From the NCBI RefSeq assembly GCF_048564905.1, contig NW_027328740.1, forward strand, positions 65,104,662-65,168,661: 64,000 nt of DNA, read 5' to 3'. How positions within the stretch are numbered: the stretch's first letter is position 1; each line of letters begins with the position of its first letter. Below are positions 47,550 to 58,749 of this stretch, piece after piece. The notes under the pieces were generated by a model. It saw only the letters and a program-made list of their open reading frames with translations. It was not told the DNA's origin and searched no databases. The position numbers were made by a program, and so were the translations under genes. Source of the stretch: Vicugna pacos (lineage: Eukaryota > Chordata > Mammalia > Artiodactyla > Camelidae).

Positions 47550-50500
47550 TGCAGGTCTGTCTCCAAACCCAGGGCCAGCATGGTAACTCTGCTCCCCCTG
47601 TCTATTCTGGAAGTTCTAGGTGTCCTCCATGGCCCTTCCACCATTATGTTTTTGGAAAACCCCGCAGATGGAATGGGCCTGAGAACAGGAGAGCTGGATG
47701 CCAGAAGCCACTGCCCAGTGTGAGGCTCCTGGGAGGGGCATCTCCTCTCCGTGGGCTCTGATCTAACCTCCCCTCTCCCCCACCCCCACCCCTCTCCTCC
47801 TGCATTTCCTGATTGATCCCTGGATAATGGTCCATACCAGGAATGACCTGGGAGAGGTTTTATGAGTCTTTAAGTGGAAAAAAAAAAGAAATCTTTAGAC
47901 AAGTTACTGAAAGTAACTTCCAGCTTTACTGGGAAAGACCTCATTCCAATGTTTAAGGCTAGTTGACAGGGTGTCAAATTGCTTAACCACTCACATCTGA
48001 GCAAGTTCTACCTCTCTCTCCAGCTCCCCGCAGCATCCACCTGTGGCAACTTGGCCAAAAGAAGGCAAGAAAGCTCTTTCCCCTTGCCAGCACCAGCGTG
48101 GCTTTGGAGTCAGTGGAGGCTGAGAGAAAGAGCCCCGCCCTGAGGTTTGAGGGGCCTCCAGCCACAGCCAGAGGAGCGGGGGTTTTCAGAGTGGCCCAGC
48201 AGGGAAACCAGGCAAGGCCACCTGGCCCAAGTCTTCCCTGCCCAGAGAGCCCCATGAACTGCTTTGGGCCACACTCCCCGTTTGGGCCCCCTGCAAAAAG
48301 TTACCACGGGAGCCACACCTGAGAATGCAGAAGGACAGCCCTTTAGCCTGGGGTCCCAGCAGGTGTGTCCTGTGAGACCTGTGGCCACATAAGTTACTTG
48401 TCTCTCCAGGTCACTGAAGGGACTGTGCTGGGCATCTTGGTGGTCAGGGACATGGGAACACCTCTAAACTCTGAAGAAGGACAGAGAGACTCTTCCTGGA
48501 AGCAAGGATTCCAGGGAGACACCTTGCCCAGAACTGGGGGACTGTGTCCTGAGTAGACCCCTGGGAGGCAATGTGGGGCTGTGGGGTCCTCTTCTGAGAA
48601 GGGAGCAGGTGAGTTTTCCGGGGGTGGGGTCCTGCTTTGTCCAGACATGTCCTTGTGTAAGACTCATTTACAAACACCTCCAAGTCCACCTAGGGGTGGC
48701 CCCAGAGGTGGGGGTAGAGGAGGAGAGTGAAGGGTGCAGACTTAGGGCCCCCTGAGCCACCCAGGGAGCCAAGGGTCAGTGGGAACATCTTGGGAGTCTA
48801 GTGCAGGGGTGGAGGACGAGCACTAAGAACATGCCAAGTCATGCAATAAAGTGACCCGTGACCACGAGACACAGGTGGCCGTACACCAAAAGAGGCAGAT
48901 AGAAATTTAGACCCAGGATCTGAGAACCTTGAGAGGGGCTGGAGGGTCCCAGGAACCCTCAGGAACAGCTCTTCTAGGGGCACAGACATCCCAATACACA
49001 CATTTCTCATGGAAGCTTTTTGGGGTGCAGAGTGAGTTACCAGGATCCTGAACTTAGTATGGAATCCCACCCCCTTGTTCATCACGGTACCTGGCAATAA
49101 ATTGCTGTCATTTGTCCCTGGACATGCACAGGGGAGCTGACTGCTGTGGGGGTCACTGCAGGACTAGAATCTTCTGGTGTCTGCTCTGTGACCACAGAAA
49201 CCCAGGGGGATTTCTCAACGGGAGAACCTGGAGACCATGCCTGCAAGGACCACCCTCATGGGATGGCCAAGGAGCTCGTGGTACCCAGGTCACCAAGTGA
49301 CGAAGTTGTGAGGTTGCCTGGGGTATCCTGGGGGCATGTAGATTTCTGAGGTCAGCACGTGGGCCCAGCACTGCTGGATGGTCTGCACAAAGAGGGGCCT
49401 GCCCTCCTGATGATGGCTCTTAACACCTGCAGGGAAACTGCTCCCAGGGCTCCTGGAGGTCCATATTGAGAGTGTCCTGCCAGCCTTGTGGGGTCACCTT
49501 CCCCTGATGCAGAAGCAGACCTCTCTCCCTTGAGGCCCAGGGGACACCTGGCTCAGGTGCCACCTGTGTGCCCTGGACACGCAGAGCCCCAGAGCTCTGG
49601 CACAGCCTGGGGTGTGGTGGTGTCCGGGCAAGAAAGGCCCTGGGAAGGGGGTCATTCAAGGGCAGAGGCCACTCTGCAGGGATGCTGGACCTGGCAGCAA
49701 TGCACTGCTTCAGTACTCCCTTGGGTTGGGTCTCCAACCTGTGGGATGGAAGGACCACTCCTTCCTGCGGTGCAGTCGGGGGAACTAGATCCATCGTCAA
49801 GGTCAGCCCTGAAAATGGAGGCTGCGCTACCTCCATTCCTGGAAAGAAAATCAGTCCCCTCCAGTCCAGGTGATTCAGAAAGTCATTCAGCAATGTTCGG
49901 GGCCTCCACTTTAGGCTTTGAATTAGAGCTGAGCGGCTTAGGAGGCCAGATCCCTGTCCGTGGCTCCAGGAGCAGGCTTTCTGCTGGGGGACAGGATCCT
50001 CACAAACACCTGTGTCTTTGTGGGACACTCCCCTCTGACAAGCTGGGAGGCAGGGTGCAGTTGTGGGAAATCGTGTTTACATGAGCAGAGGGCCACCATG
50101 TGGTGGGGGCACAGGAGACTGTGAGAATGAGTCCCACAGCCTTTCTGGAATCAAAAAACTGGCAAATGTGAAAAAGTGCATAATTTGTTTTATTGAACAG
50201 GCTGCTTATGTACGTTTGGAGGACCAGGTTCAAGGACTCAGCATCCCTCCAGGACAATAGCCTCAAGAGAAGAACAGACAGAGCAGGAGGAGATCTGGGG
50301 TTTCTCCCAGGAATGAGGTGGAACAGGGATTTCTGCAGATTTGCAAGGAGTCCCCGACCACTGAGCATGGGGTTACAGCCCCACGAGACCCCTGTCATGT
50401 TTGGCTTGGGCTCTGGTTCTGGCCTGCTCATGTATTCTTCCAGCAGAGTTCCAGAAACTCAGAGGGTGGACTTAGAGGGGCTGCGTTTGGAACCTAGTGA

Positions 50501-50730
50501 GGAGTTGGAGGGTCCTTTATATTGAGTCCCTTCATCCTAATCACCGTAGCTGAAGCCCAACACCCCCCAGGCCCCCATGGTTGCCGTGGAGGGAGAACAA
50601 GCCTGGCAGGCGACCTAGGGGTCCCACTACTGTGTCCTTCCCTTGTCTTCGTTCCCTTTCACCCCGGAAGGTGTGATTGTCTCGTGTCATGGTGGCCTCC
50701 ACAATGTCCCTCCCAGTAATCTCTCTTCTC
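47550..50730. other. Unassigned GC-moderate DNA
   Basis: An A/G-rich tract lies near 47,877-47,890. Overlapping open frames of up to 202 codons (49,420-50,028 minus; 49,488-50,084 plus) cover the same DNA on opposite strands and look like chance frames. No named repeat is seen. Confidence 0.4.
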
Positions 50731-50736
50731 CATCAG

Positions 50737-50815
50737 GTGGGGTTCCCAACCCCGCTCAGCCTTCTCTGCATGGATGCTGAAGGACCAGGCCCACCTGAAG
50801 TTCTGAGCTCGAGCA
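50737..50815 (+). CDS. Candidate exon A of an unrecognised plus-strand gene
   Basis: Acceptor 'ctctcttctccatcag', 79 bases, donor GAGCA|GTAAGG. It starts in phase 0 and ends with one extra base: 'VGFPTPLSLLCMDAEGPG', 'PPEVLSSS'. The end phase fits the next candidate exon (54,767). The protein is not recognised. Confidence rests only on splice signals, openness and phase agreement. Confidence 0.3.
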
Positions 50816-50819
50816 GTAA

Positions 50820-51935
50820 GGTGGAAACAAAGAAACCAATGGAAAAAAGAAGCAAGTGATTGTGGCAAAGCTCCCCACCACAGAGAAGCTGCCCTGAGTG
50901 GAAGGGAGAGTGTGGGCATGCCCGTTTGTTTCCTATCTCCCAGTGCTCTTAGCTTTCTTATTGCCTACCTGCATGGTTACAACAAAATGATCTGCAAAAC
51001 TGAAAATATTTACTCTCTCGCTTTTACAGAAAAGGCTGGCCAGCCTCTGGTCCGGTACCAGGCAAGAGATTGGAGTTCCTTTCCAGTTTGGAAACATCTT
51101 GGCAGGCCCAGGTTTGCAAAGGTCTTTAAGAGTAGTTACGGAGTTTTGCTTTTAAACTTTTTTACGGCTGTATATACTTGTGAGATGTGGTTGTGATGTA
51201 TAATTCTGAGTCGGGATTTTCTCAAACTGTTTCTCACTTCTTATACCAGACATTCCTAAATTCCAAGTGGAACTGCATATTAAGGAAGCCATGGAATTTA
51301 GCAAAAGGATACAGATCTCATTTCCTTTTAAGCATCGGTGTACCTCCATCATGGCAGTATTTGTTATGTGTTATTGATAGGGGAACTAAGTAGTAAACAG
51401 ATTAATAGAAAATAGGGGATTTTAGGTACACAGGTTCATCTTTTCAACATTGTTTGTAATATTTGCAGTTTAAGATGACCATTCCTGAGAAACAGGCAGC
51501 CTCTTAGAATGAAATAGCATTTCCTCTGAACCATAATTAATTTTTATTTTGTAGACAGCAGGAAGGGTAATAACACGTCACACATTTGGGGACGTCAAAG
51601 AGAAAATGTAACTTTCTGGGAGCGCACTCCCCCGCCTCCCCCTGCCCTTTTTACTGTCCCATTCTCCCTGGAAGGCTCTTTCTTATCTTCTGCTCATGGC
51701 TCCAGTAACTCTTTCTTCCTCCTTGTTCCTCAGCTGGTAAGGTTAGTTTTCTACTTTGAACAAGCAAACAAGCCAACAGAAGAGAAATTTCACAAGCAAC
51801 TCCCAGCACATCCGCTCGCCTTCTGATGTCTGTGACCTCACTCTCGGTGCCCCACCGCTTATTAAAAGTGGCATCGAAAGCCAGTTCCTCCAAAAGTCCC
51901 CGAGGCCCCATCCCTCCCATCTTCTCTGGGTTGTC
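50820..51935. other. Unassigned DNA, no exon supported
   Basis: Short chance frames only. This would be intron between candidate exons A and B. Confidence 0.35.
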
Positions 51936-51939
51936 ACTC

Positions 51940-52490
51940 CCAAAACCATCCTCTCTTTCACTGCCTCATCTATTTTGTTCTCCTGCTAGTTGGCACCATC
52001 AGTATATAAACGTCCATCCTCTTAAACCAACAGCACTCCTTGACCCTAATTCACCCCCACCAATTGCCACCCTGTGTCTTTGCAGCAAATCTTTAAGGAG
52101 TTGTTTAAACTCACTGTCTGCATCTTCTCTTGAGCCATCCCCTTTTACACCCATTCTGGCTTTTCGCCTGATCCCTCGCTCTATGGAAACTGCCCTGTCA
52201 AGGCCATCAGTGACCCCATGTTGCTAAATATAGTGGTCAATTTTGACTCCTCATCATGCTTGGCCCCTCGGCAGCATTTGACCCAGCTCTTCCATCCCTC
52301 CTACCCCGTGTTCCTGCTTCACTCAACCCCCAGCCCATCTCTCTGTCTGTTTCTGCTTTTGGCCTGCTGGCTGGTCCTTTGCCAATGTCTCCTGTTTTTT
52401 CCAAACTTATACTGTGGGTGTTCCCCAGGGTGGGTTCCTGGGCCTCTCCTCTCTCTCTCTGCTATTCCTTTGGTGGAAGCAACCCAGCCT
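51940..52490 (+). repeat. L2 LINE, ORF2-derived fragment
   Basis: Clear L2 ORF2 order: 'gccctgtcaaggccatcagt', 'gaccccatgttgctaaatat', 'gtggtcaattttgactcctc', 'cggcagcatttgacccagct', 'gttccccagggtgggttcct'. This is the reverse-transcriptase region of an ancient LINE-2. Open frames of 100-133 codons here are its remnants. Confidence 0.85.
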
Positions 52491-52619
52491 TGGAAATTGG
52501 CATGCCATCAATTTCTCGATTTCTCCAAAATTCACTGATTTCCCCTTTCCATCTGAGCCTTTATCCCTGAGACTCACATCACATTCTTTTCCTTTCATTC
52601 ATCTTGCTTTCACATTCAT

Positions 52620-53100
52620 ACATATGTTCTACTATGAAATTACTTTTCCAAATTTTGAATCAGTACATATATATCATGTAAAATGCTCAAATATGTATTA
52701 TTTCCACTAAGATGCTAATTCTACCTTAGAACATTTCTGCACTTCTGTATTTATGTGAATAAAGCGAATAGTATTTCTACAAGCCTCATAGTTAAACACT
52801 GTTAGTTTGGGGCTATTATGTAACATGAAATTATGGTACATCAACATAGTCGTTTTTCATTTATTTTTATGTAACACCGAGATGAGGTTTTTGCCCTGAA
52901 GACTGGTTTTATTGAAATTTTACCTACGTTACGGACAGTCAGTTTATGTGAAAGCCCTCATTTCTCCCCTTTTTGATATATGCTCCATTTGGCTATATAT
53001 AACATATAACTTGGCATGAAACAAAATTCCCAAATCATTCACATAATACAATTAATATGTTTAATTATATTTTTTAAATGTTAAAAAGAAAAAGAAAACA
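52620..53100. other. AT-rich unassigned DNA
   Basis: No repeat or gene is named with confidence. It lies between two blocks that look like parts of one L2 element. Confidence 0.35.
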
Positions 53101-53279
53101 GATTCCTCTACCTATTAGGCACTTCTGTGGCAATATGTAACACACCCCTTAACCATGACATTGAAGAACTGAGCTGATACCAGCCCCTTTCCACCTGCTC
53201 AGCCCCACCTTTTCCCATCCCCTTTCCCATCCGGAGAGGACATCCCTCCCATTGTCCAGGCCCAGATGTTGGAACCATG

Positions 53280-54095
53280 TCCTTTCTCTCTCTTTCTTTT
53301 ACACTCACAGACAGCAAATCCAGCTTGTTAGAAAATTCTGGATATTCTGTCTTAATTAAATACCTGCTCTCTGCTCCCCGCCCTCCTAAGAGCCACCTTC
53401 AGCCTTTCCTGGATACCAATAGCCTTCTGTTTCCATCTTTGCTTTCCTACAATCTCTCATCCACACAGAGTCAGAGGGAGCCTGTAAAAACATACATTGG
53501 GGGTGGTGGGTGTTGCTCAGTGGTAGGGCGCATGCTTAGCATGCTTGAGATCCTGGGTTCAATCACCAGCACATTCATTAAAATAAATAAATTACTTCCC
53601 CCCAAAAAACACAAACACAAAAGCATAAGTTGGACTACATCACCCCTCCCCTCAAAACTCACTAAACGGGTCACCATGTCATTAGGAGCCAAAGTCGTCA
53701 CAAAGGCCTCAGGACCCGGCGTGCTCTGCCTCTCTGCCCACACTCTCCCCCTCACTCTGGGGGCCTCTGGCTCCGGCTCTTCCTTCTTCCTCCGGATCTA
53801 TTCTGCTTCAAGTTCATTACTCCGTGAGATCTGCCAGGATTGCCTTATTCTCTCCTGCCTGCCTCCCACCCCACCGCCATCACCCGAGTTTGCTCATATC
53901 ACTCTTTTTTAAAAATTTTTCCAAACTCTTGCTACCCCAACATGCTGCCTGTTTCCTCTGCTAAAATTCTGAGCCCCCAGTGATGGGGAGTCATGTCTAT
54001 TTTGTTGACTGATAAAGCCCGAGAGCCTTGGGAACGGTCTAGTTAGGAGATTCCCGTATGTAGTAGGAGCTTATACACATTTGCTGAATGAATGT
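53280..54095 (+). repeat. L2 LINE 3' part, split by a SINE
   Basis: L2 3' sequence from 'cagacagcaaatccagcttg' through 'gttggactacatcacccctc', 'ggcctcaggacccggcgtgc' and 'ttctgagcccccagtgatgg' to 'gtaggagcttatacacattt' and 'gctgaatgaatg'. A camelid SINE lies inside. Together with 51,940-52,490 this is probably one long L2 copy with a gap. Confidence 0.85.
53499..53625 (+). repeat. Camelid tRNA-derived SINE inside an L2
   Basis: 'gggggtggtgggtgttgctc', 'agtggtagggcgcatgctta', 'gcatgcttgagatcctgggt', 'tcaatcaccagcac', then (AAATA)n. Flanking 'aaaacataca' and 'aaagcataag' may be the diverged target duplication. Confidence 0.9.
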
Positions 54096-54766
54096 AGATG
54101 CCCTGGTCCAATCCGATGGAGCACTTCTGTGACGTGCTCAAAGAATAACTCTCCTTTCCCCCTGAGAGGGGGTGACAACTTCCCTGGTGATTAAAGGCAA
54201 GAATTTTTTGCTTTATGCTGTTAACCTTAGGCGGGGAGACTGGGGGATCTTCATATATATTTTTAAATTTGGTTCACTCTGCACTTGGTCTTTGGTCTCT
54301 GTATAATTTTGAGAAACTCTTTATGAGTGATCATTCTTTGATCAGATTGAACAGGTTCCAGGGGGAAGGACCAAGCCTGTCCCATCAGCCATGATATGTG
54401 TCTTGTCCTGGGACCCAGTGGATGCTCAGCATGTAAGTGAACCGACAGGAGTGAGTGAAGAGATGGGAGCATCTCATTATTGTGGCGGATCTCTGTCAAA
54501 TGCCTTGAGATTTGGGGAAGGGTTTACGAGTGCAGAAGGGAGAGCTCAGGTCCTCTGTGTTTTTCCTGAGTGCCCTGGCCTTACCCATTCCCCCAGCCCA
54601 CTCTGGGCAGCCAAGCCAAGGAGCTGGGCCACCAGGGGTTGTGCTGATCAATAATCCACCTTCACCCCAATTCCGGGGGTAGGTACACATGGTTGTAGAC
54701 ACTGGAGTCAGGTCCTTGGAGGAATTCCTCACTGAACTATGTTTTGGACCTTTTATTTTTCTCTAG

Positions 54767-54837
54767 AACCTCCAGCTGAAGAAGATTGTTTTAGACACAT
54801 GAAAGTTGAGGACACCTTCTGTCCCCTCACAACCCAG
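54767..54837 (+). CDS. Candidate exon B of an unrecognised plus-strand gene
   Basis: Acceptor 'accttttatttttctctag' is strong; the donor is ACCCAG|GTGGGG. The 71 bases start by completing a codon (A from exon A plus AA) and end in phase 0: 'PPAEEDCFRHMKVEDTF', 'CPLTTQ'. Acidic, no known domain. Short, so chance is possible. Confidence 0.33.
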
Positions 54838-54839
54838 GT

Positions 54840-55950
54840 GGGGCTGGGAGTCTGCTGTTTCTATAGCCGGTGGGCTCGTGTTGATTTGGGCATCCCTGTG
54901 CCTGAATTCCTGCAGTACAGTCGGTGGTAAGGTTGGGGGTGCCTGGCAGGGAGGGAAGCGGGTTGGGAGACTGTACAGCTGGGCTGATGTTAACCTGGGG
55001 TGAGCGGGAGCTTGCTGATGCATGGCATCTCGGGGCAGGGAACTCTCCACACTCAAGAGGGGTTCCCACTCCCTCAGGGTCCCTTTGATCAGGGTGCTGG
55101 GCTGTCAGGGGACCACAGGGGTCCCAGTGAGGATTAGGGTGCCTTCAGGCAATGGGAAGTGTGGGGTCCAGTGGCAATTGAATTAACTGTGCACCCAAAC
55201 CCAGCCCCCACCTCTTTCAGCCTGTTTCCTAATCTGCAAAACTGGAATGTTATTAAACATCTCACGGGGTCATTGATGGGCTGGGACAGACTAGACAGTC
55301 AGGAGCTGGAATTCCTCTGTCCCCTGATTGTTTGCCTTCTTTCTGACTATTTGCTCTCACAAGCTCAGTCTCTCTGTCTCTCGCTCTTTCACTTCTAAGT
55401 TTCTCTCATGCTCTGGTTTCATTTGATTTCCAACCACCGCCCCTCCCCTCCGCCAAACTCCAGATGAGTGAACTTGATTTCTATGTGTCAGTTCCAAATT
55501 CCCAGGAAAGATGCTCTGTCACCTCTGGATCTGCTGTCCAACCCATGAGTTGTGGCCAGAGGAGCGAGTCCTTCTGGGACCAGCAGAGGGTCTCTGCCGA
55601 GCCCCCAACCACCACTGTGTGAGCACATAGCTCTCCGTGGAGGAAGTACTGGCTGTGACCTTGTGTCACTAAGTGTGAATTTATGTCTTCTCTTGAACCA
55701 CCTTCATCCTCCTAAACAAAGATGAAAATTAAACACTCCCGGGATTTGTGTCATGGAACACTCAGGTTGGGGGCTAATGGGGCTGGAATTTCTGCTGTAT
55801 TTAAGGGGCTACACTGAATCCCCAACGAGAGCCTACAAAGGGAACAGCACCGGCCCCACCCGGCACTTAGGGCGCTGAGTCTGCGTGACGGTGAGCCAGG
55901 CTTCTGACCACAGCTCAGGGGTCTGGTCTGACCAATTAGCCTTTGAAACC
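54840..55950. other. Unassigned DNA, no named repeat
   Basis: Would be intron between candidate exons B and C. Short chance frames only. Confidence 0.35.
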
Positions 55951-55956
55951 AACCAG

Positions 55957-56041
55957 CTTTGGATTCCTCAATCCCACCCTGAGGTTTTACCTGAACCATC
56001 AGCTTCTGTATCTCTGAAGACAGATGCTGAGGACCCTTCAC
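55957..56041 (+). CDS. Candidate exon C of an unrecognised plus-strand gene
   Basis: It follows a weak acceptor ('ctttgaaaccaaccag') and ends at donor CTTCAC|GTAAGC. The 85 bases run phase 0 to phase 1: 'LWIPQSHPEVLPEPSASV', 'SLKTDAEDPS'. Pro/Glu/Ser-rich like exons B and D. The donor is good, but the acceptor has a poor pyrimidine tract, making this the weakest of the five. Confidence 0.27.
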
Positions 56042-56049
56042 GTAAGCCG

Positions 56050-58300
56050 TTCGCACAGCCCTGTTCAGGCCTTTGTGCTGCACGGTCTGCCCGGCGAGCT
56101 GACCGAGGTTGGTATTTTACTGATGTTAGAAGTAGTCTGGTTTCCCGATGTACTGTTTCACTGAACAAGCAACAGAAGCCACTTCTCACTGATAAAAGCA
56201 GAAAAGGGACATAATGAAAAGATACTGGGAGGGTGTGTGGAGTGGCCAGGACCGGAGCCAACCCAGGAGCTGTAGGAGGTGTTAGGGAGCCCCAGGCACC
56301 AGGCTGGGAGGGGTGCTACCGGGCCCCCTGCCACCCCAGAAGGGACCCCCCTCCACCCGACCCTCCACCTCACTCACTGCAGGTTCATGTCCCGGCAGGG
56401 CCAGGTCACACAAGCCACCAGCACACACCTCAGTTGGGGAGCTGGCCCCGTCTGAGCTGCGGGCGTGCCTGGTGTGGGGAGAGGCCCAGTTAGAGGAAGG
56501 CAGTTCCCCTACTGTTCCGAGTTAAGGTGCAAGTCAGTGCCCATCACTCAGGAGAGCCAGGCTGGACGGACCTCATTGTGGTGACTAGGCTGTCTGAGTT
56601 CACTTATTACTTTCTACGTTTGAAGGCCCTGGAGGGAGAAAAAGTGAAGGTTCTAGTACTTATTTTGTGTTTCCCACGTACCAGGTGTGGTAAACAAGCC
56701 ACTTCAGACAAGGCCCGGAGCAACCACGTAAATAGGCCACGGAGCAAGTCGTGCAGTCAGGCCTCTGTGGTCCCGAAACCCGTGTCCCCATCGGCTCCAT
56801 AGTTACCAGTGGAAACTAGGGGGATTTATGGGACTGTGTGCTCCTGTGAGGGCTGGGATATGTGTGTTTAAGTCCACATCTTCAGAAACTCGGCTAGAAC
56901 CACAGCCACTGATTGCACGGTGGCAGAGGAAGGGAGGATTCCAGCCTCTGGTCCAGCTCGTGTGGAGCTCAGAAGTTCTTCCTCCTGTCCTGAAAATAAC
57001 ACCAAATCTGAGGGAGCTGCAAACCCACTGCTCTTCTTAGATCCCAGAAGACTGAGGGGGAAAGCTGCTTCCAACCCAGAGAGGTTGCAAAGGGAACAGC
57101 GGGCAGGCTTGGAGAGTCACAGCTCCCAAGGCAGAACCTGCTTTTGTAAGAACCCCGGGGGCAGGCAGATTTAACAGGTCCCTGAGGCCAGCAGGAGGCT
57201 CAGTGTGGGGAAATCAGAGTGTGACAACTCCAGGGGGCCAGTCAGAGGGGCCCCATGCTCTTTTTCATGTATTTTACATCCAGGACCGTGTCCTGTTCTC
57301 AGAATGAAGGTCAGAGGATAACTCCTCATGCTTCCTGCCTGGAGAGGAGAAAATAACTGTATTGAAATACACCCAGAACATTCTGTTTCATTGGGGGAAG
57401 TTGTTTTTTGTTTGTTTTTTTAATGAGAAATTATTTTACCAGAGCCTAACCAACCTGGGAGAAGGGAAATCCCTTCTGTGTCACCCAAATTGGGGTGGGG
57501 GGAAAGAGACACACCTGTGGAGGTCACAGCTCAGGGCACAGGCTCAATGAGAACTAATCACAGGACTGCAGATGCCCTGCTCTGTCCCGCTCCCCCAACA
57601 CCTTACCTCCATGTCAGTAGGGCCCGTGTGTAATAACAGGAATAATACTAACAGAAGTAAATGTCTCAGGAGTGTCTAGGGAAAACCCAAAGACAGCGGG
57701 GAGATGAAAACAAGGACACACAGGCTGTTTTAGCCTCTCACACCAATAGCTGTAGCAAACTACACACAGCCCAGCCCCAGTAGATAAACAGACAACCTCA
57801 CAGAAGAAATTATTTATTTTGGTTCTCTTACCCAGTGCATTCCATGGTGCATCCTCGCCTAGAATTGAGTGGAAGCAAGTCCATCTCAGAAGGGACATAA
57901 CTGAAGAGGGATGGCTTCCCAGACTCTGAGGGGCAGAGAGAGCACCAGCCTGGGTTAGAGAAAGGTGAGGGGTGGGGTAGGGTGTGGGCTGCCTTCTTCC
58001 CCATATAAGGAACCTTCCTGAGGCCAGCACAGTAGGAGGGAGGGCCATGGGGTGGAAGCAGCCAGACTTCATCCTGAGAACTGTTGGGATGCCTCAAAGG
58101 GACCATTCAGGTGCCCAAACTGGGCCCTGATTGAGGGAGCCAGTCGGTCTGACTCAGAGCCCAGGACTGAGGTGGGCTCACAGCAGGCCGGTATTACTTG
58201 GCCGGATCCATTTCACTTCTCCGAAGCCCTGTGTAAAACATGAAGCGTGGACGGCCTGGTGAGCACAGCTCTGCCCTCAAGACCGGTTTCAACTCCTCTC
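56050..58300. other. Unassigned DNA with chance open frames
   Basis: A T-rich run 'gttttttgtttgttttttta' lies near 57,402. Opposed open frames at 57,614-58,106 have no recognisable content. Confidence 0.4.
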
Positions 58301-58307
58301 TTCCCAG

Positions 58308-58440
58308 AGAACAGCATCTCTGAACCCGTCCTGGGTGACCTCACAGAGATCACCCTAGTGGCCCAGGCTAGTGACCGGGAACATGTACCTTCCTGCAGGC
58401 AACCCCTGACGTCCACTGATGCATCATATACTGGCAAAGA
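58308..58440 (+). CDS. Candidate exon D of an unrecognised plus-strand gene
   Basis: Acceptor 'aactcctctcttcccag' and donor AAAGA|GTGAGT are both strong. The 133 bases run phase 1 to phase 2 without a stop: 'NSISEPVLGDLTEITLVA', 'QASDREHVPSCRQPLTS', 'TDASYTGK'. Its phases fit exon C before and exon E after. This is the best-supported of the small exons. No family is recognised. Confidence 0.42.
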
Positions 58441-58499
58441 GTGAGTCACTGTGCATTGGTCTAACAGCAGAGACTCTGCCAAAGGCCCAAGAGGTGGTG

Positions 58500-58680
58500 T
58501 GTGGGACATGCAGGGGTGCAGGAGTGTAAGCAGTGCAAAAGTGTAACTGGTGACAGGGGTGCAGGGGCTGTGGAGGGCGCAGGCATTTCAGGGGATGTGG
58601 GGGTGGAGGGATGCAGAATTGCAGAGAGTAGCAGGGGTGCAGAGGTGCAGGGAGTGTAGGGATGCAGGGAGGTGCTCAGG
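58500..58680 (+). repeat. GTGCAGGG-type minisatellite
   Basis: Irregular repeats of 'ggtgcagggg', 'gatgcaggga', 'ggtgtaac'-like words over about 180 bp, just before the 160-bp array. The minus-strand Ser/Thr/Pro-rich frame over it is translation of the repeat. Confidence 0.75.
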
Positions 58681-58749
58681 GACCTGGCCAGGATAAGAAG
58701 GCAAGTGCACATCCTTGCAGTCAGCCTGACCCCGGTAGGCTATTGCAAT

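Noticed and set aside
49420-50084. Opposed frames of 202 and 198 codons
   Set aside because: They mirror each other on opposite strands, with no domain or exon boundary.
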